Below, in pieces: positions 19,500 through 28,535 of a stretch of 64,000 bases of DNA. The DNA comes from Planctomycetota bacterium (GTDB lineage Bacteria > Planctomycetota > UBA1135 > GCA-002686595), in NCBI GenBank assembly GCA_002686945.1, contig NYYZ01000032.1, positions 55,406 through 119,405 on the forward strand, in the 5' to 3' direction. The first letter of the stretch is position 1, and each line of letters opens with the position of its first letter. The notes under the pieces were generated by a model. The model saw nothing but the letters and a program-made list of their open reading frames with translations, did not search any database and had not been told where the DNA came from. The translations under genes were made by a program, and so were the position numbers.

Positions 19500-19629
19500 A
19501 TTGGACTCCTGGGCCCAAAGCCCTGGCGGACACCAAAAAGCCAACCCCAGGACCAGAACACCGCCTGACAAACCTCGATCCGCAATCTTCACAACCCGAG
19601 AACGCACCCAAACACCCTCGGGTACCACC
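19500..19629. repeat. Direct repeat copy B, residual copy of the HEAT/VWA gene 5' end
   Basis: Core acaaacctcgatccgcaatcttcacaacccgagaacgcacccaa at 19568-19611 (43/44 identical to copy A); minus-strand reading VWVRSRVVKIADRGLSGGVLVLGLAFWCPPGLWAQE versus PWVRSRVVKIADRGLWGGALALGLALFFLPGLRAQE. Confidence 0.9.
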
Positions 19630-19659
19630 CTGCGTTCCCTGGAAAGCTAGACTGCCCCA

Positions 19660-20148
19660 ATGAGCAAGAAGGAAATCACCCTGACCCTGGCGTCGTTCAT
19701 GGATTCGGAGCACTCGAAGAAACTCGAGACCTCCCCCGAAGACCAACGCCGCATCGCCGCTGCCTTCTTGGCGGTCTGCTATGAGGAGATCGGCAAGGCG
19801 CCTCACCTGCTCGATGGACAGGACATGCACGCGGCCCTGGGGCACTGTCTCCCCGGTCGGCTCAAGCGCAAGGACCCCCTGGCAGAGGAGGTACCCCCGA
19901 TCTTGCATGCTCTGGTCGATCACCTGACCGAAGAACATGTACTGGCCCACGCCTTCGAAATCCGCGCGGCCATCGAGTCCACCCGGGGCGAATTCATCGA
20001 AACCGTGCGCACAGGCAACAACCCTCACCACCACGGGGGCCCAAAACAAGAAACCGTGGTGCACAAGGCCGCGAAACTGGGCCGCAACGATCCCTGCTTT
20101 TGCGGCAGCGGCAAGAAGTTCAAGAAATGCTGCGGCAAGAATTCGTAA
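19660..20148 (+). CDS. SEC-C motif protein
   Basis: C-terminal [24 protein letters not shown]. Confidence 0.85.
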   Translation: MSKKEITLTLASFMDSEHSKKLETSPEDQRRIAAAFLAVCYEEIGKAPHLLDGQDMHAALGHCLPGRLKRKDPLAEEVPPILHALVDHLTEEHVLAHAFEIRAAIESTRGEFIETVRTGNNPHHHGGPKQETVVHKAAKLGRNDPCFCGSGKKFKKCCGKNS

Positions 20149-20181
20149 GACCTGTTCAGCCCCCAGCCCTTCCCCCTGCCC

Positions 20182-20835
20182 ATGACCAATCAAGTCTGTT
20201 CCAACTGCGGTGCTGCGATCCCGGACTCAAGACACACCACTTGTGAGTTCTGCGGTCACGAGCTACCACGACAAGAGAACGCTCCGTCTGAAATCCACAG
20301 CCTGTCCGACCGCATTCAACGGGACCTGCCCCTGGTGCGCGAGGCACCAGAATTCGCAGCCCTGCAACGACGCGTGCCCCCCGCCCCGCCGTCCTTTGCC
20401 GCCTTCAAAGTGATCTCAGGCATTGGTACGGTGATCGCCTGTGTAATTGGCTTGGGGATGCTGGCCTTCGCGATCACCGTCACCTCCTTCCTCCCCGAAT
20501 CCATGAAACTGTTTGCAATCGTCCCTTTGCTCGGATTGGCCATGGTCGGACTTTTCATCCGCATGTCCATCAAGGCCAGAAGCAAGGTGAGCGACTACCA
20601 GACAGGACCCCTCGAACGGCGGGTCGTGGGAGTCCTCGATGAACGCACCGAAGTCCGTGGCGGGGGCGATTCAATGACCAGCACCTCCTATTTCATCACC
20701 TTCCTCGACGAGGAGGGTCGACGGGAAGAATTGCCAGTTGTAGGCAAGACTGCGGGAGAAGTCACCAATGGCGATGTGGGCGTTGTTTTTGTACGCGGTG
20801 GCTTCGCCCTGGACTTTCAGCGAGTGAATGTCTGA
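20182..20835 (+). CDS. Zinc-ribbon membrane protein with DUF2500-like C-terminal region
   Basis: MTNQVCSNCGAAIPDSRHTTCEFCGHELP, two TM segments, YFITFLDEEGRREELPVVGKTAGEVTNGDVGVVFVRGGFALDFQRV. Confidence 0.7.
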   Translation: MTNQVCSNCGAAIPDSRHTTCEFCGHELPRQENAPSEIHSLSDRIQRDLPLVREAPEFAALQRRVPPAPPSFAAFKVISGIGTVIACVIGLGMLAFAITVTSFLPESMKLFAIVPLLGLAMVGLFIRMSIKARSKVSDYQTGPLERRVVGVLDERTEVRGGGDSMTSTSYFITFLDEEGRREELPVVGKTAGEVTNGDVGVVFVRGGFALDFQRVNV

Positions 20836-20904
20836 TTCAGATCGAACCACTTGATCAGGCACCCAAAGTGCCCTGGTCATTCACCCAGCCCGTCTCCACC
20901 CCCA

Positions 20905-21402
20905 ATGCTTCTGATCATCACCGCCAGCAACGGCAAGAACCTCGAACTGGCTCTGCACCTCGCGTCCATGGCTGCCCCCATGGACTGCCCAACCCAGGTG
21001 CTGGACCTGACTGAACTCGACCTGCCCCTTTACACGCCCCAGGCCCACGCCCACGCCCAGGGCACGCCCGCAACAGTTGAAGACCTCGCCGCCAGATTCC
21101 GGGCCGCAGACACCTTCTTCTTCTGCGCCCCCGAATACAACGGTTCGATTCCCCCGACCCTGACCAACGCCGTTGCCTGGCTTTCCGTCAGCACCGACGA
21201 TTTCCGCGAGTTGTTCAACACCAAACCAGTCGCCATCGCCACGCACTCCGGAGGCGGCGGATCAAAGCTGCTTGTAGCCCTGCGCTTGATGCTTGGACAC
21301 CTGGGTTGCAATGTCATCGGCCGAGAACTATTGACCAGTCCCAAACGGCCCCTCAACGACGAGAGCGCAGTGGCGATCTTGGAGCAGCTGGCGGGAGCCT
21401 GA
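20905..21402 (+). CDS. NADPH-dependent FMN reductase family protein
   Basis: MLLIITASNGKNLELALHLAS...FFFCAPEYNGSIPPTLTNAVAWLS. Confidence 0.85.
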   Translation: MLLIITASNGKNLELALHLASMAAPMDCPTQVLDLTELDLPLYTPQAHAHAQGTPATVEDLAARFRAADTFFFCAPEYNGSIPPTLTNAVAWLSVSTDDFRELFNTKPVAIATHSGGGGSKLLVALRLMLGHLGCNVIGRELLTSPKRPLNDESAVAILEQLAGA

Positions 21403-21419
21403 CTCAACTCACTCCAAAC

Positions 21420-23063
21420 TCAACCCTTCGTCGCGTCCGTCATCGCCTTGGTGGCGTCGGAGCGCTCATTGCCTGCCGTTCCCGTCTTGTGTCCCGGGTC
21501 TACCCAGGAGCGGGGCAGGTCATCGGGACGCAGGAGCTTGCGGCGCACCTTGTTGTAGAGGCCGAAGATCTTGCTCTCAAGGTGGCCGTTTACAAAGCTG
21601 CCGTCATTCAAGCGTTCCTCTGCGCGCTTCTCCCAGAAGCCACGGCGACGACCGCGGGCGAGACCCCAGTTCAGGGTCGCGAAGTGCTGGTACATCATGC
21701 GCGCTTCGGTCACGCTGGGGGGGATGTTGCCGGGCCAGGTCTCTTCCAGGTGGTACTCGCCGATGGAGCCCCACTCGGGAATCGTTTTCGGGCCCTCGTA
21801 GCCCAGCTTGATGGCCTGCTCCCACATGACTGTTCCCGGAATCGGGCGGAAGGGCCAGACATTGGGGCGCGCGTGGGGCGCGGCCATGTGCAGACGGCGG
21901 CATTGATCGATGGTGGCCATCATGGACTCTTCGCTTTCGCCGGGGAAGCCGATGATGTAGGTAATCGAGCCCTGAATACCAAGGCGATCCATCTTGACAG
22001 CGGCTTCAATGTTGTCATCCCCATGGATCGGCTTGCCGATGTCCTTCATCATGGAGTCGGTGCCGGTTTCGGCACCAATCTCGGCCACATACATGCCTGA
22101 CTCGGCCATCAGATCCAGCGTGTCTTGCTTGTATTGCAAAATCGAATGGGTTTCGATGAACGCATTCCAGCCGATCTTGATCTTGCGGTCGATGAGCCCT
22201 TGGGCAAATGCACGAGAGCGCTTTTCCTGCACCCCGAAGTTCGCGTCATGGAAGCGAATGGAATCAAATCCCCAACGATTGTAGATCTCTTCGATGTCGT
22301 CGAGCATGCGCTCGGCGGGCACGGGCTTCCAACGGCGGTCGGTGACCAGCGGAGAGCAGCAGAAAGTACAGGGCTCTGGACAGCCATAACTGCCAAAGTA
22401 GGTGATTCCAAAGTAGGGCTTGCCGTAACCGATCCAAGGGGGCGTGGGCAGACGCAGCACATCGCGGGCGCTGTCTTCGCGCATTTGATGGCGGCGATAG
22501 GGCTCGATGTCGAGCAAGTGCCAGGGCATGGCAGCGATCTCGTCCCAACCCACCACGGCTCGCGCACCGGTGCGGATCACTTGACCCTCGCGCATGATCG
22601 AAAGACCAGGCACACTGTCCAATGGCTCGCCGGAATCGATGGCATGCACCACATCCCGGAAAGTCAGTTCTCCCTGGCCCATGATCACCGCTTCGTACAG
22701 GCCGGTCTCCAGTTGAAGATCCGGCCGCACACTGGCAAACCAACCACCGATCACAGCGGGCAGGTTGGGATGATGAGCCTTGACCTTGGTCATGGCCTGC
22801 CACCCATCGTTGACCATGTAACCCAAGATGCCCGTAGTAGCAACCAGCATCGCGCCTTCGCAGGCGTCGACCAAGGCCTTGTGGCCGGACTCACCACGGT
22901 AGAGGGAGCCGTCGATGATTAACACCTCGTACCCTTCCTGGTCCGGATAGGCCGCGATAGTCAACATCTCCAAGGGCAGCATGTCCTTGCTGGACTCAAG
23001 ACCCAGGGTCTCATCCACCTGCTTGGGCTGGTAGAGAACGATCTTTTTCTTGCGTTGAATCAT
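21420..23063 (-). CDS. B12-binding-domain radical SAM protein
   Basis: Start MIQRKKKIVLYQPKQ at 23063; GYEVLIIDGSL, YFGSYGCPEPCTFCCSPLV (CX3CX2C cluster). Confidence 0.9.
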   Translation of the reverse strand: MIQRKKKIVLYQPKQVDETLGLESSKDMLPLEMLTIAAYPDQEGYEVLIIDGSLYRGESGHKALVDACEGAMLVATTGILGYMVNDGWQAMTKVKAHHPNLPAVIGGWFASVRPDLQLETGLYEAVIMGQGELTFRDVVHAIDSGEPLDSVPGLSIMREGQVIRTGARAVVGWDEIAAMPWHLLDIEPYRRHQMREDSARDVLRLPTPPWIGYGKPYFGITYFGSYGCPEPCTFCCSPLVTDRRWKPVPAERMLDDIEEIYNRWGFDSIRFHDANFGVQEKRSRAFAQGLIDRKIKIGWNAFIETHSILQYKQDTLDLMAESGMYVAEIGAETGTDSMMKDIGKPIHGDDNIEAAVKMDRLGIQGSITYIIGFPGESEESMMATIDQCRRLHMAAPHARPNVWPFRPIPGTVMWEQAIKLGYEGPKTIPEWGSIGEYHLEETWPGNIPPSVTEARMMYQHFATLNWGLARGRRRGFWEKRAEERLNDGSFVNGHLESKIFGLYNKVRRKLLRPDDLPRSWVDPGHKTGTAGNERSDATKAMTDATKG

Positions 23064-23228
23064 GAAGAAGTTGCTCGGAAGGGCAGAGGGCACCGGGAGA
23101 ACGCCCCCGGAGGCACAAACCTGCCATCCAATAGCCCCTTCGGAAGTCTACCCGGCATGGCTGGAGTTCGCACGGAGAGTCGAGGCTGAAATCGGGGCTC
23201 GAAAGGCACTAGGGGCCTCCCCAACCCA

Positions 23229-24245
23229 TCAGCCGCCCTGGGCCGGACACCCCAGACGGGGTTCTGCCAGGAGGGGCTGTGCCTTCTCAAGCCCCTCGGA
23301 CTGGTCGCACCAATCCACCGCCGTTCCAATTGCCGCCAGAAGGTTGCTCGCATCCGCACGGCCCTTGCCAGCGATGTCATAAGCCGTGCCGTGCACCGGA
23401 GAAAGACGCAGGAACGAAAGCCCCGCAATCCAGGTGACGCCCGCCCCACGGGAGAGCAACTTGAGGGGAATGAAGGCCTGATCGTGGTACAAGGCCAACA
23501 CGCCATCGAAGCGACCGTCGGCAGCCTCCAGGAAGACCGTATCGGGAGATCGAGGGCCGCGCACATCGATACCTCCCTCCCGAGCCCTGCTGACCGCCGG
23601 AATCAGGAGGTCAAGTTCCTCCGTTCCCAGAATACCGCCCTCACCCGCATGGGGATTGAGTCCCGCCAGGGCAATGCGCGGGTGTTCAATGCCGATCCCA
23701 CGCAGGGCCTCGTCGAACAACTCAAGATGCCGCAACACGCGCACAGGGGTGATGCTGGCAATCGCCTCCTTGAGGGGCAGGTGGCGGGTCAAGAGCATGA
23801 CCCGCAAGCTGCCACTCAGTCCCACCATTTCAAAGCGCGAGGTCCCATCCAGGCGGGCGAGCAACTCGGTTTGCCCTTCGATTTCTTCCCCGGCAAGGTG
23901 CATGGCTTCCTTGCTGACCGGCGCGGTGACCAGGGCAGCCACCTGATGTGTGCGGGCCAACTCAACGCCCTGATGCAGAGCAGCCAAGGCTGCGGCGCCG
24001 CAGGACGCCTGCACCTCCCCCATGGTCCATTCCTCTGGTCCCGGGGTTTCAAGCCAACGATGTCCCGGCTCATTGTCTGCTCCCGTGTTGAGCAGTTCCT
24101 CCGGGCGCAGGGCCCGAGGGCCGATCACCAGCAGACGCACCCGCCGGGCGAGAGCCTTGTCCTGAACCGCCACACGCACGATCTCTGGCCCGATGCCCGC
24201 TGGATCTCCCACGGTCAAGGCGATCAAGGGCAGGCGCTGGGTCAT
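23229..24245 (-). CDS. pdxA: 4-hydroxythreonine-4-phosphate dehydrogenase
   Basis: Start MTQRLPLIALTVGDPAGIGPEIV at 24245; LVTAPVSKEAMHLAG, ALAGLNPHAGEGG, DGVLALYHDQAFIPLKLLS. Confidence 0.95.
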   Translation of the reverse strand: MTQRLPLIALTVGDPAGIGPEIVRVAVQDKALARRVRLLVIGPRALRPEELLNTGADNEPGHRWLETPGPEEWTMGEVQASCGAAALAALHQGVELARTHQVAALVTAPVSKEAMHLAGEEIEGQTELLARLDGTSRFEMVGLSGSLRVMLLTRHLPLKEAIASITPVRVLRHLELFDEALRGIGIEHPRIALAGLNPHAGEGGILGTEELDLLIPAVSRAREGGIDVRGPRSPDTVFLEAADGRFDGVLALYHDQAFIPLKLLSRGAGVTWIAGLSFLRLSPVHGTAYDIAGKGRADASNLLAAIGTAVDWCDQSEGLEKAQPLLAEPRLGCPAQGG

Positions 24246-24541
24246 CGCAAACTCCTCCTGATTTTGCGCGCTGGTCATAGCGGGATCATACGCCTTGGCC
24301 CTTGGGGGGGCTGGAGGAGCCCTGCCCGGGGCCCCGGCAACGAGCCCCGGAGGCTCCCTGGGCCTGACAGAAAGAACCCTGGACCGTCTCCCCAGTCGAA
24401 AATGCAAGTGAGAAAACAGCTGCCCGCGAGGAGCTTCGGGGCAGCTCGCCTCGCAGTTCGCAGACTGAATGCAACTGCAGTTGGTCCGGATCTTCCAACA
24501 CGGGAATCCAATGCAAAGCAGCGGGGTGCTAGGCTGCCCCG

Positions 24542-26194
24542 ATGGCCCCGTCGTTCCGCCCTCCCCAAGCCCTGTCCCTTGGAGAAGACTCGAGCCCCCT
24601 GCACAGACCTCAGTTCCTGGGGCCCCTGGGCCTGGCCATTCTGTGCGCCTGCAACCCCCAGGTGAATGATCCCCCGCGGCCCCATGTGCTGCTGATCAGC
24701 ATCGACACCCTGAGGGCAGATCACCTTTCGAGCGCAGGCTATCCCTTCGAAACCACTCCGGTACTGGACGAGGTCGCGGCTCAGGGCATGCGCTTTGAGC
24801 GCTGCGTCTCCAGCACCTCCTGGACCCTGCCCGCTCACATCACCATGCTCACGGGCCTGCCCATCAGCGCCCACGGTATCGATGATGATCGTCTCTGGCG
24901 TCGGCGGGATGCCGAGGGTCGAGCCATCGCGCCGGATCTCCGTGGCCGGTTCCTGGCCGAGAGCCTGCAGGCCTCTGGCTATGACACGGCGGGCTGGTTC
25001 ACCTGGAAGTACCTGGACGCACGCTTTGGCTTTGGGAGGGGCTTTGATAAGTGGGAGCGGCTGGGGCACAACTTCTACAGTCACCCACTGGTGGGGCCCG
25101 CTTGGTTGGCAGCCAAAGAAGCAGACGACGCAGATGCCATGCGCGAGTTGTATGCCCAGCATCCGGATCTCTTTGGAGTCATTCATTCCACCCCAGAGGT
25201 TGTGGATCACGCGATCAGTTGGCTGGAAGAGAGGGCGCCCGGGGACGCTCCCTTCTTTCTCTTCCTGCACCTCTTTGATGTACACAACCCCTATGTGAGC
25301 CCCGAGCCTTTTCACTCCCAGTTCGATCCGGACTACACGGGAAGCATCGATGGCACGCGGGTTACAGCGCCCATTTCTCCTGTGCAGCCGGACATGGAAC
25401 CGCGCGACCTGCAGAATCTCATCGCACGCTATGACGGGGGTATTCGCCATGTTGACGACGAGTTGGGACGCTTGCTCAAGACGCTCGGGGACCTGGGGCT
25501 TGAGCAAGACACCCTGATAGTGGTGACCAGCGACCACGGGGAAGAGTTTTTTGAACACGGGGGAAAGACCCACCGGGGCTCGGTGCACATGGAGAGCATT
25601 CAGGTGCCCCTGATCCTGCGCTGGCCTGCGGGACTGAAGGGGGGCGCGGTGATCGAGGACACAGTGGGTCTGGTGGATCTGGTCCCCACGATCCTTGCGG
25701 CCACGGGAAGTGACCACGGGGCACCCCTGGGTGGACGTAATCTGCTGCCACTCGCCAAGGGCGCAGAGGCCAGTCCTCGCACCTACCTGTCGGAACTTGT
25801 GGTCTTTGAAGAGGGTCAAAGAGTTCCCTTGCGACGCAGCAGTTGGATCCGCGGCACGCAACAGATCACCTGGGATGTGCGTGGCAGGGAGGCGGGACGG
25901 GTGCTGCACTTTGACCTGAGCAAGCCACAGGGAGGCTATGGCCCGGGAGTGCTGCTCCCCGAAGACGATCCACGCAGGGCAGAGTTCGAACGCGAAGTGG
26001 CTCGCATGCGAGAGAGTCTGCTGCGACTACGGCAGGCGTCCCCGCGCCTGGAGAGCGACCTGCCCCCTTTGACTGCCTTCGAATTGCAGGACCTGAGCAG
26101 CATGGGGTACGGCGGCGGCGACGACAATTTCCAAACAGAGGGGACTGAAGACCGCCTGCCTCTTGATGGGGGCGTCTGGCCCGATCAGGAGTAG
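24542..26194 (+). CDS. Sulfatase-like (alkaline phosphatase superfamily) protein
   Basis: PHVLLISIDTLRADHLSSAGYPFETTPVLDEVAAQGMRFERCVSSTSWTLPAHITMLTG...IVVTSDHGEEFFEHGGKTH. Confidence 0.88.
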   Translation: MAPSFRPPQALSLGEDSSPLHRPQFLGPLGLAILCACNPQVNDPPRPHVLLISIDTLRADHLSSAGYPFETTPVLDEVAAQGMRFERCVSSTSWTLPAHITMLTGLPISAHGIDDDRLWRRRDAEGRAIAPDLRGRFLAESLQASGYDTAGWFTWKYLDARFGFGRGFDKWERLGHNFYSHPLVGPAWLAAKEADDADAMRELYAQHPDLFGVIHSTPEVVDHAISWLEERAPGDAPFFLFLHLFDVHNPYVSPEPFHSQFDPDYTGSIDGTRVTAPISPVQPDMEPRDLQNLIARYDGGIRHVDDELGRLLKTLGDLGLEQDTLIVVTSDHGEEFFEHGGKTHRGSVHMESIQVPLILRWPAGLKGGAVIEDTVGLVDLVPTILAATGSDHGAPLGGRNLLPLAKGAEASPRTYLSELVVFEEGQRVPLRRSSWIRGTQQITWDVRGREAGRVLHFDLSKPQGGYGPGVLLPEDDPRRAEFEREVARMRESLLRLRQASPRLESDLPPLTAFELQDLSSMGYGGGDDNFQTEGTEDRLPLDGGVWPDQE

Positions 26195-26202
26195 ACCTGG
26201 CC

Positions 26203-27717
26203 TCAGCTGCTGCGCACGCGCGCCACAGCCGCAGCCCACTCAACCAGACGCCGCTCCCGTTCAAGGGCATCGAGGCCGGGCAGGAATTCCCGGGCCCCGG
26301 CTTGCATGCCTGCCGCTTCAGCGGGGTCCACGATCAAGCCGGCCCCCACCGCCGCCAAAGCCGCAGCTCCACGAGCGGTACTCTCCAAATCGGCAGGGCG
26401 GCGCACGCGCACCCCCGCCAGATCGGCCTGCAACTGCATCAAGAGGTCATTGGCCGCGGCTCCGCCGTCCACCAGCAACTCATCCACCGCCAACCCAGTG
26501 TCCTGGCGCAAGGCCTCGATCAACTCCGTGCACTGAAATGCGATGCCCTCCAAGGCCGCGCGGGCGATATGACCGCGGCCGGTTCCTCTGGTCAGACCGA
26601 GCAGGGCCCCGCGCGCTTCGGGATCCCAATGGGGTGCCCCAAGCCCTGCGAATGCCGGCACCAGGAACACTCCCCCCGTATCGCTCACCGAACCTCCCAA
26701 GGACTCTGACTCCGCCGCGTTGGCCAGGATCCCAAGCTCATCGCGCAACCACTGGATCGTTGCTCCCCCCATGAACACGGAGCCCTCGAGGGCAAAGCAA
26801 GTGCTCCCCTTGCGATCGGCCGCCAGGGTGGTCAAGAGCCCATTGCTCGAATTCACCCGCCGGTTGCCGGTGTTGAGCAGGAGGAAACACCCGGTGCCAT
26901 AGGTGTTCTTCAAACTGCCCGCTTCAAAGCAACCCTGACCAAAAAGCGCGGCCTGCTGATCTCCAGCGATGCCGGTCAAGGGAACTTCTCGGCCGCCGGG
27001 CAGGCGCGCCATGCCAAAGTCCCCGGCGGAGGGCCGGATCTCCGCCAGTTCCGCAGCCGACACCCCAAACAACTCTCCCATCTCAGAGCACCAGCCGCCT
27101 CCCTCGATGTGCATCAGCATGGTTCGCGAGGCGTTGGTGGGATCGGTCACGGCGCCCGCCGGTCCAATCAAGTGCATGGCAATCAGGGTGTCCACCGTGA
27201 CAAACAAAAGGTCTCCCGCCGTGCGGGCGCGAGCAACTTCAGGGAACTGGGCCAACATCCACTCGATCTTGGTGGCGCTGAAATAGGGATCGAGCACCAG
27301 CCCCGTGCGCTGCTGCACATTAGGCTCGATTCCCTGCTGACGCAGCTCTTCGCAGCGTGCGGAGGTGCGCCGGTCCTGCCAGACAATTCCCGGAGCCAGC
27401 GCCTCCCCATCGGAACGGCGCACAGCAAAGACCGTCTCCCTTTGGTTGGTCAGACCCAGGGCCGCAATCGGACCAGAGTACGAGGCCAGCACCTGGCCCA
27501 CGGTTGAATCCACTGCGGCCAGAATCTCGTCTGCTCGGTGCTCCACTTCCCCGGGTCGGGGAAAATGCTGGGGAAACTCAGCGCCTGCACGGGCTACAAC
27601 GCGCAGATTGGAGTCAAAGAGCAGAGTGGTGACACCGGTGGTGCCCGCGTCGATGGCCAGGATGTGAGCTTGCTGCACAGTCCGATGCTGAGAGGCTGGG
27701 ACACCCAACGCAAGCAC
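26203..27717 (-). CDS. glpK: Glycerol kinase
   Basis: LAIDAGTTGVTTLLFD...LGLTNQRETVFAVRRSDGEALAPGIVWQDRRT...GDQQAALFGQGCFEAGSLKNTYGTGCF. Confidence 0.93.
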   Translation of the reverse strand: MLALGVPASQHRTVQQAHILAIDAGTTGVTTLLFDSNLRVVARAGAEFPQHFPRPGEVEHRADEILAAVDSTVGQVLASYSGPIAALGLTNQRETVFAVRRSDGEALAPGIVWQDRRTSARCEELRQQGIEPNVQQRTGLVLDPYFSATKIEWMLAQFPEVARARTAGDLLFVTVDTLIAMHLIGPAGAVTDPTNASRTMLMHIEGGGWCSEMGELFGVSAAELAEIRPSAGDFGMARLPGGREVPLTGIAGDQQAALFGQGCFEAGSLKNTYGTGCFLLLNTGNRRVNSSNGLLTTLAADRKGSTCFALEGSVFMGGATIQWLRDELGILANAAESESLGGSVSDTGGVFLVPAFAGLGAPHWDPEARGALLGLTRGTGRGHIARAALEGIAFQCTELIEALRQDTGLAVDELLVDGGAAANDLLMQLQADLAGVRVRRPADLESTARGAAALAAVGAGLIVDPAEAAGMQAGAREFLPGLDALERERRLVEWAAAVARVRSS

Positions 27718-27748
27718 CCGCTCCGAGATCTCAACCCCTGAAATGCAA

Positions 27749-27774
27749 CAAGCCCCGCCGGAGGGCGGGGCTTG
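27749..27774 (-). terminator. Intrinsic terminator hairpin downstream of the 27823..28419 gene
   Basis: caagccccgcc-ggag-ggcggggcttg, perfect 11-bp stem, T-rich flank on minus strand (ttgttgcattt). Confidence 0.7.
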
Positions 27775-27822
27775 CCTGGAAGTTCATGGGGTCTCGCCTC
27801 CCCACAGGATCCAACTTGGGGC

Positions 27823-28419
27823 CTAGAACATCAGCTGGGAGATAGTCACCGTGTTGGCCCCATAGGTCACGCGATGCAGGGCACGACCGAGGTTGGGCAC
27901 CACGGAGACAACCTCAAAATTCATCGGAGGGGCCGTTCCCAGCAGGGCGTGCTGGATACCCATGTTCAGGATCGAATTGGGGGCCACGGTCACCGGGGGC
28001 ACCAGACTGCCGACATAGTGGAAAGACGCCAGCATGCTGTCGAGTTGGCTGGAGAGGACTCCAACTTGCACCAGACCAGACTGCAGGGCAGTCGCATCCA
28101 AGGTGATCTCGAAGTCCCCGCGAATCTCAAGGACCCACATCCCCTGCAGGGCAATGTTGCGGCCCAGGTAGAAGCTTGCTCCCTGATCGCGGAAATCGAG
28201 CACCGCATTCAGGACAGCCTCATGGGGGCCCGCAAGGAACAGGTTCTGGTCAACGCGCAGGGGGGCCTGCGCACCAGGCCCGTTCCCCATGGTGGGCATA
28301 GTGCCCACGCTGTTGCCTCCACCCAGAGGCGCAAGGCCTTGGGCAGTGGGAAGGCTCAACACGCCCACCAAAAGGGCGGTGCTGAGAAGGATAGGTTTGG
28401 CGAGAGTGTTGAGTTTCAT
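27823..28419 (-). CDS. Secreted protein of unknown function
   Basis: Start MKLNTLAKPILLSTALLVGVLSLPTAQG (signal peptide) at 28419. Confidence 0.65.
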   Translation of the reverse strand: MKLNTLAKPILLSTALLVGVLSLPTAQGLAPLGGGNSVGTMPTMGNGPGAQAPLRVDQNLFLAGPHEAVLNAVLDFRDQGASFYLGRNIALQGMWVLEIRGDFEITLDATALQSGLVQVGVLSSQLDSMLASFHYVGSLVPPVTVAPNSILNMGIQHALLGTAPPMNFEVVSVVPNLGRALHRVTYGANTVTISQLMF

Positions 28420-28535
28420 GGGATTGCTCCCTCTTGGTTTGATCCGCCGAACGACTGGGTCCGGCACAAGGTTTGAGGTTTCTTGGTTCGTGATTAGGTT
28501 CGTGATTAGGTTCGAATGGTTCTGTGCTGCCATGT

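Noticed and set aside
19422-19628. 68-aa minus ORF as a real gene
   Set aside because: Its N-terminus is the duplicated leader of the HEAT/VWA gene and the rest is antisense of the esterase; interpreted as a stub of the flanking repeat.
24542-26194. Classical Cys-type sulfatase
   Set aside because: The expected C/S-x-P-x-R site reads SWTLPAH, so only the superfamily call is kept.
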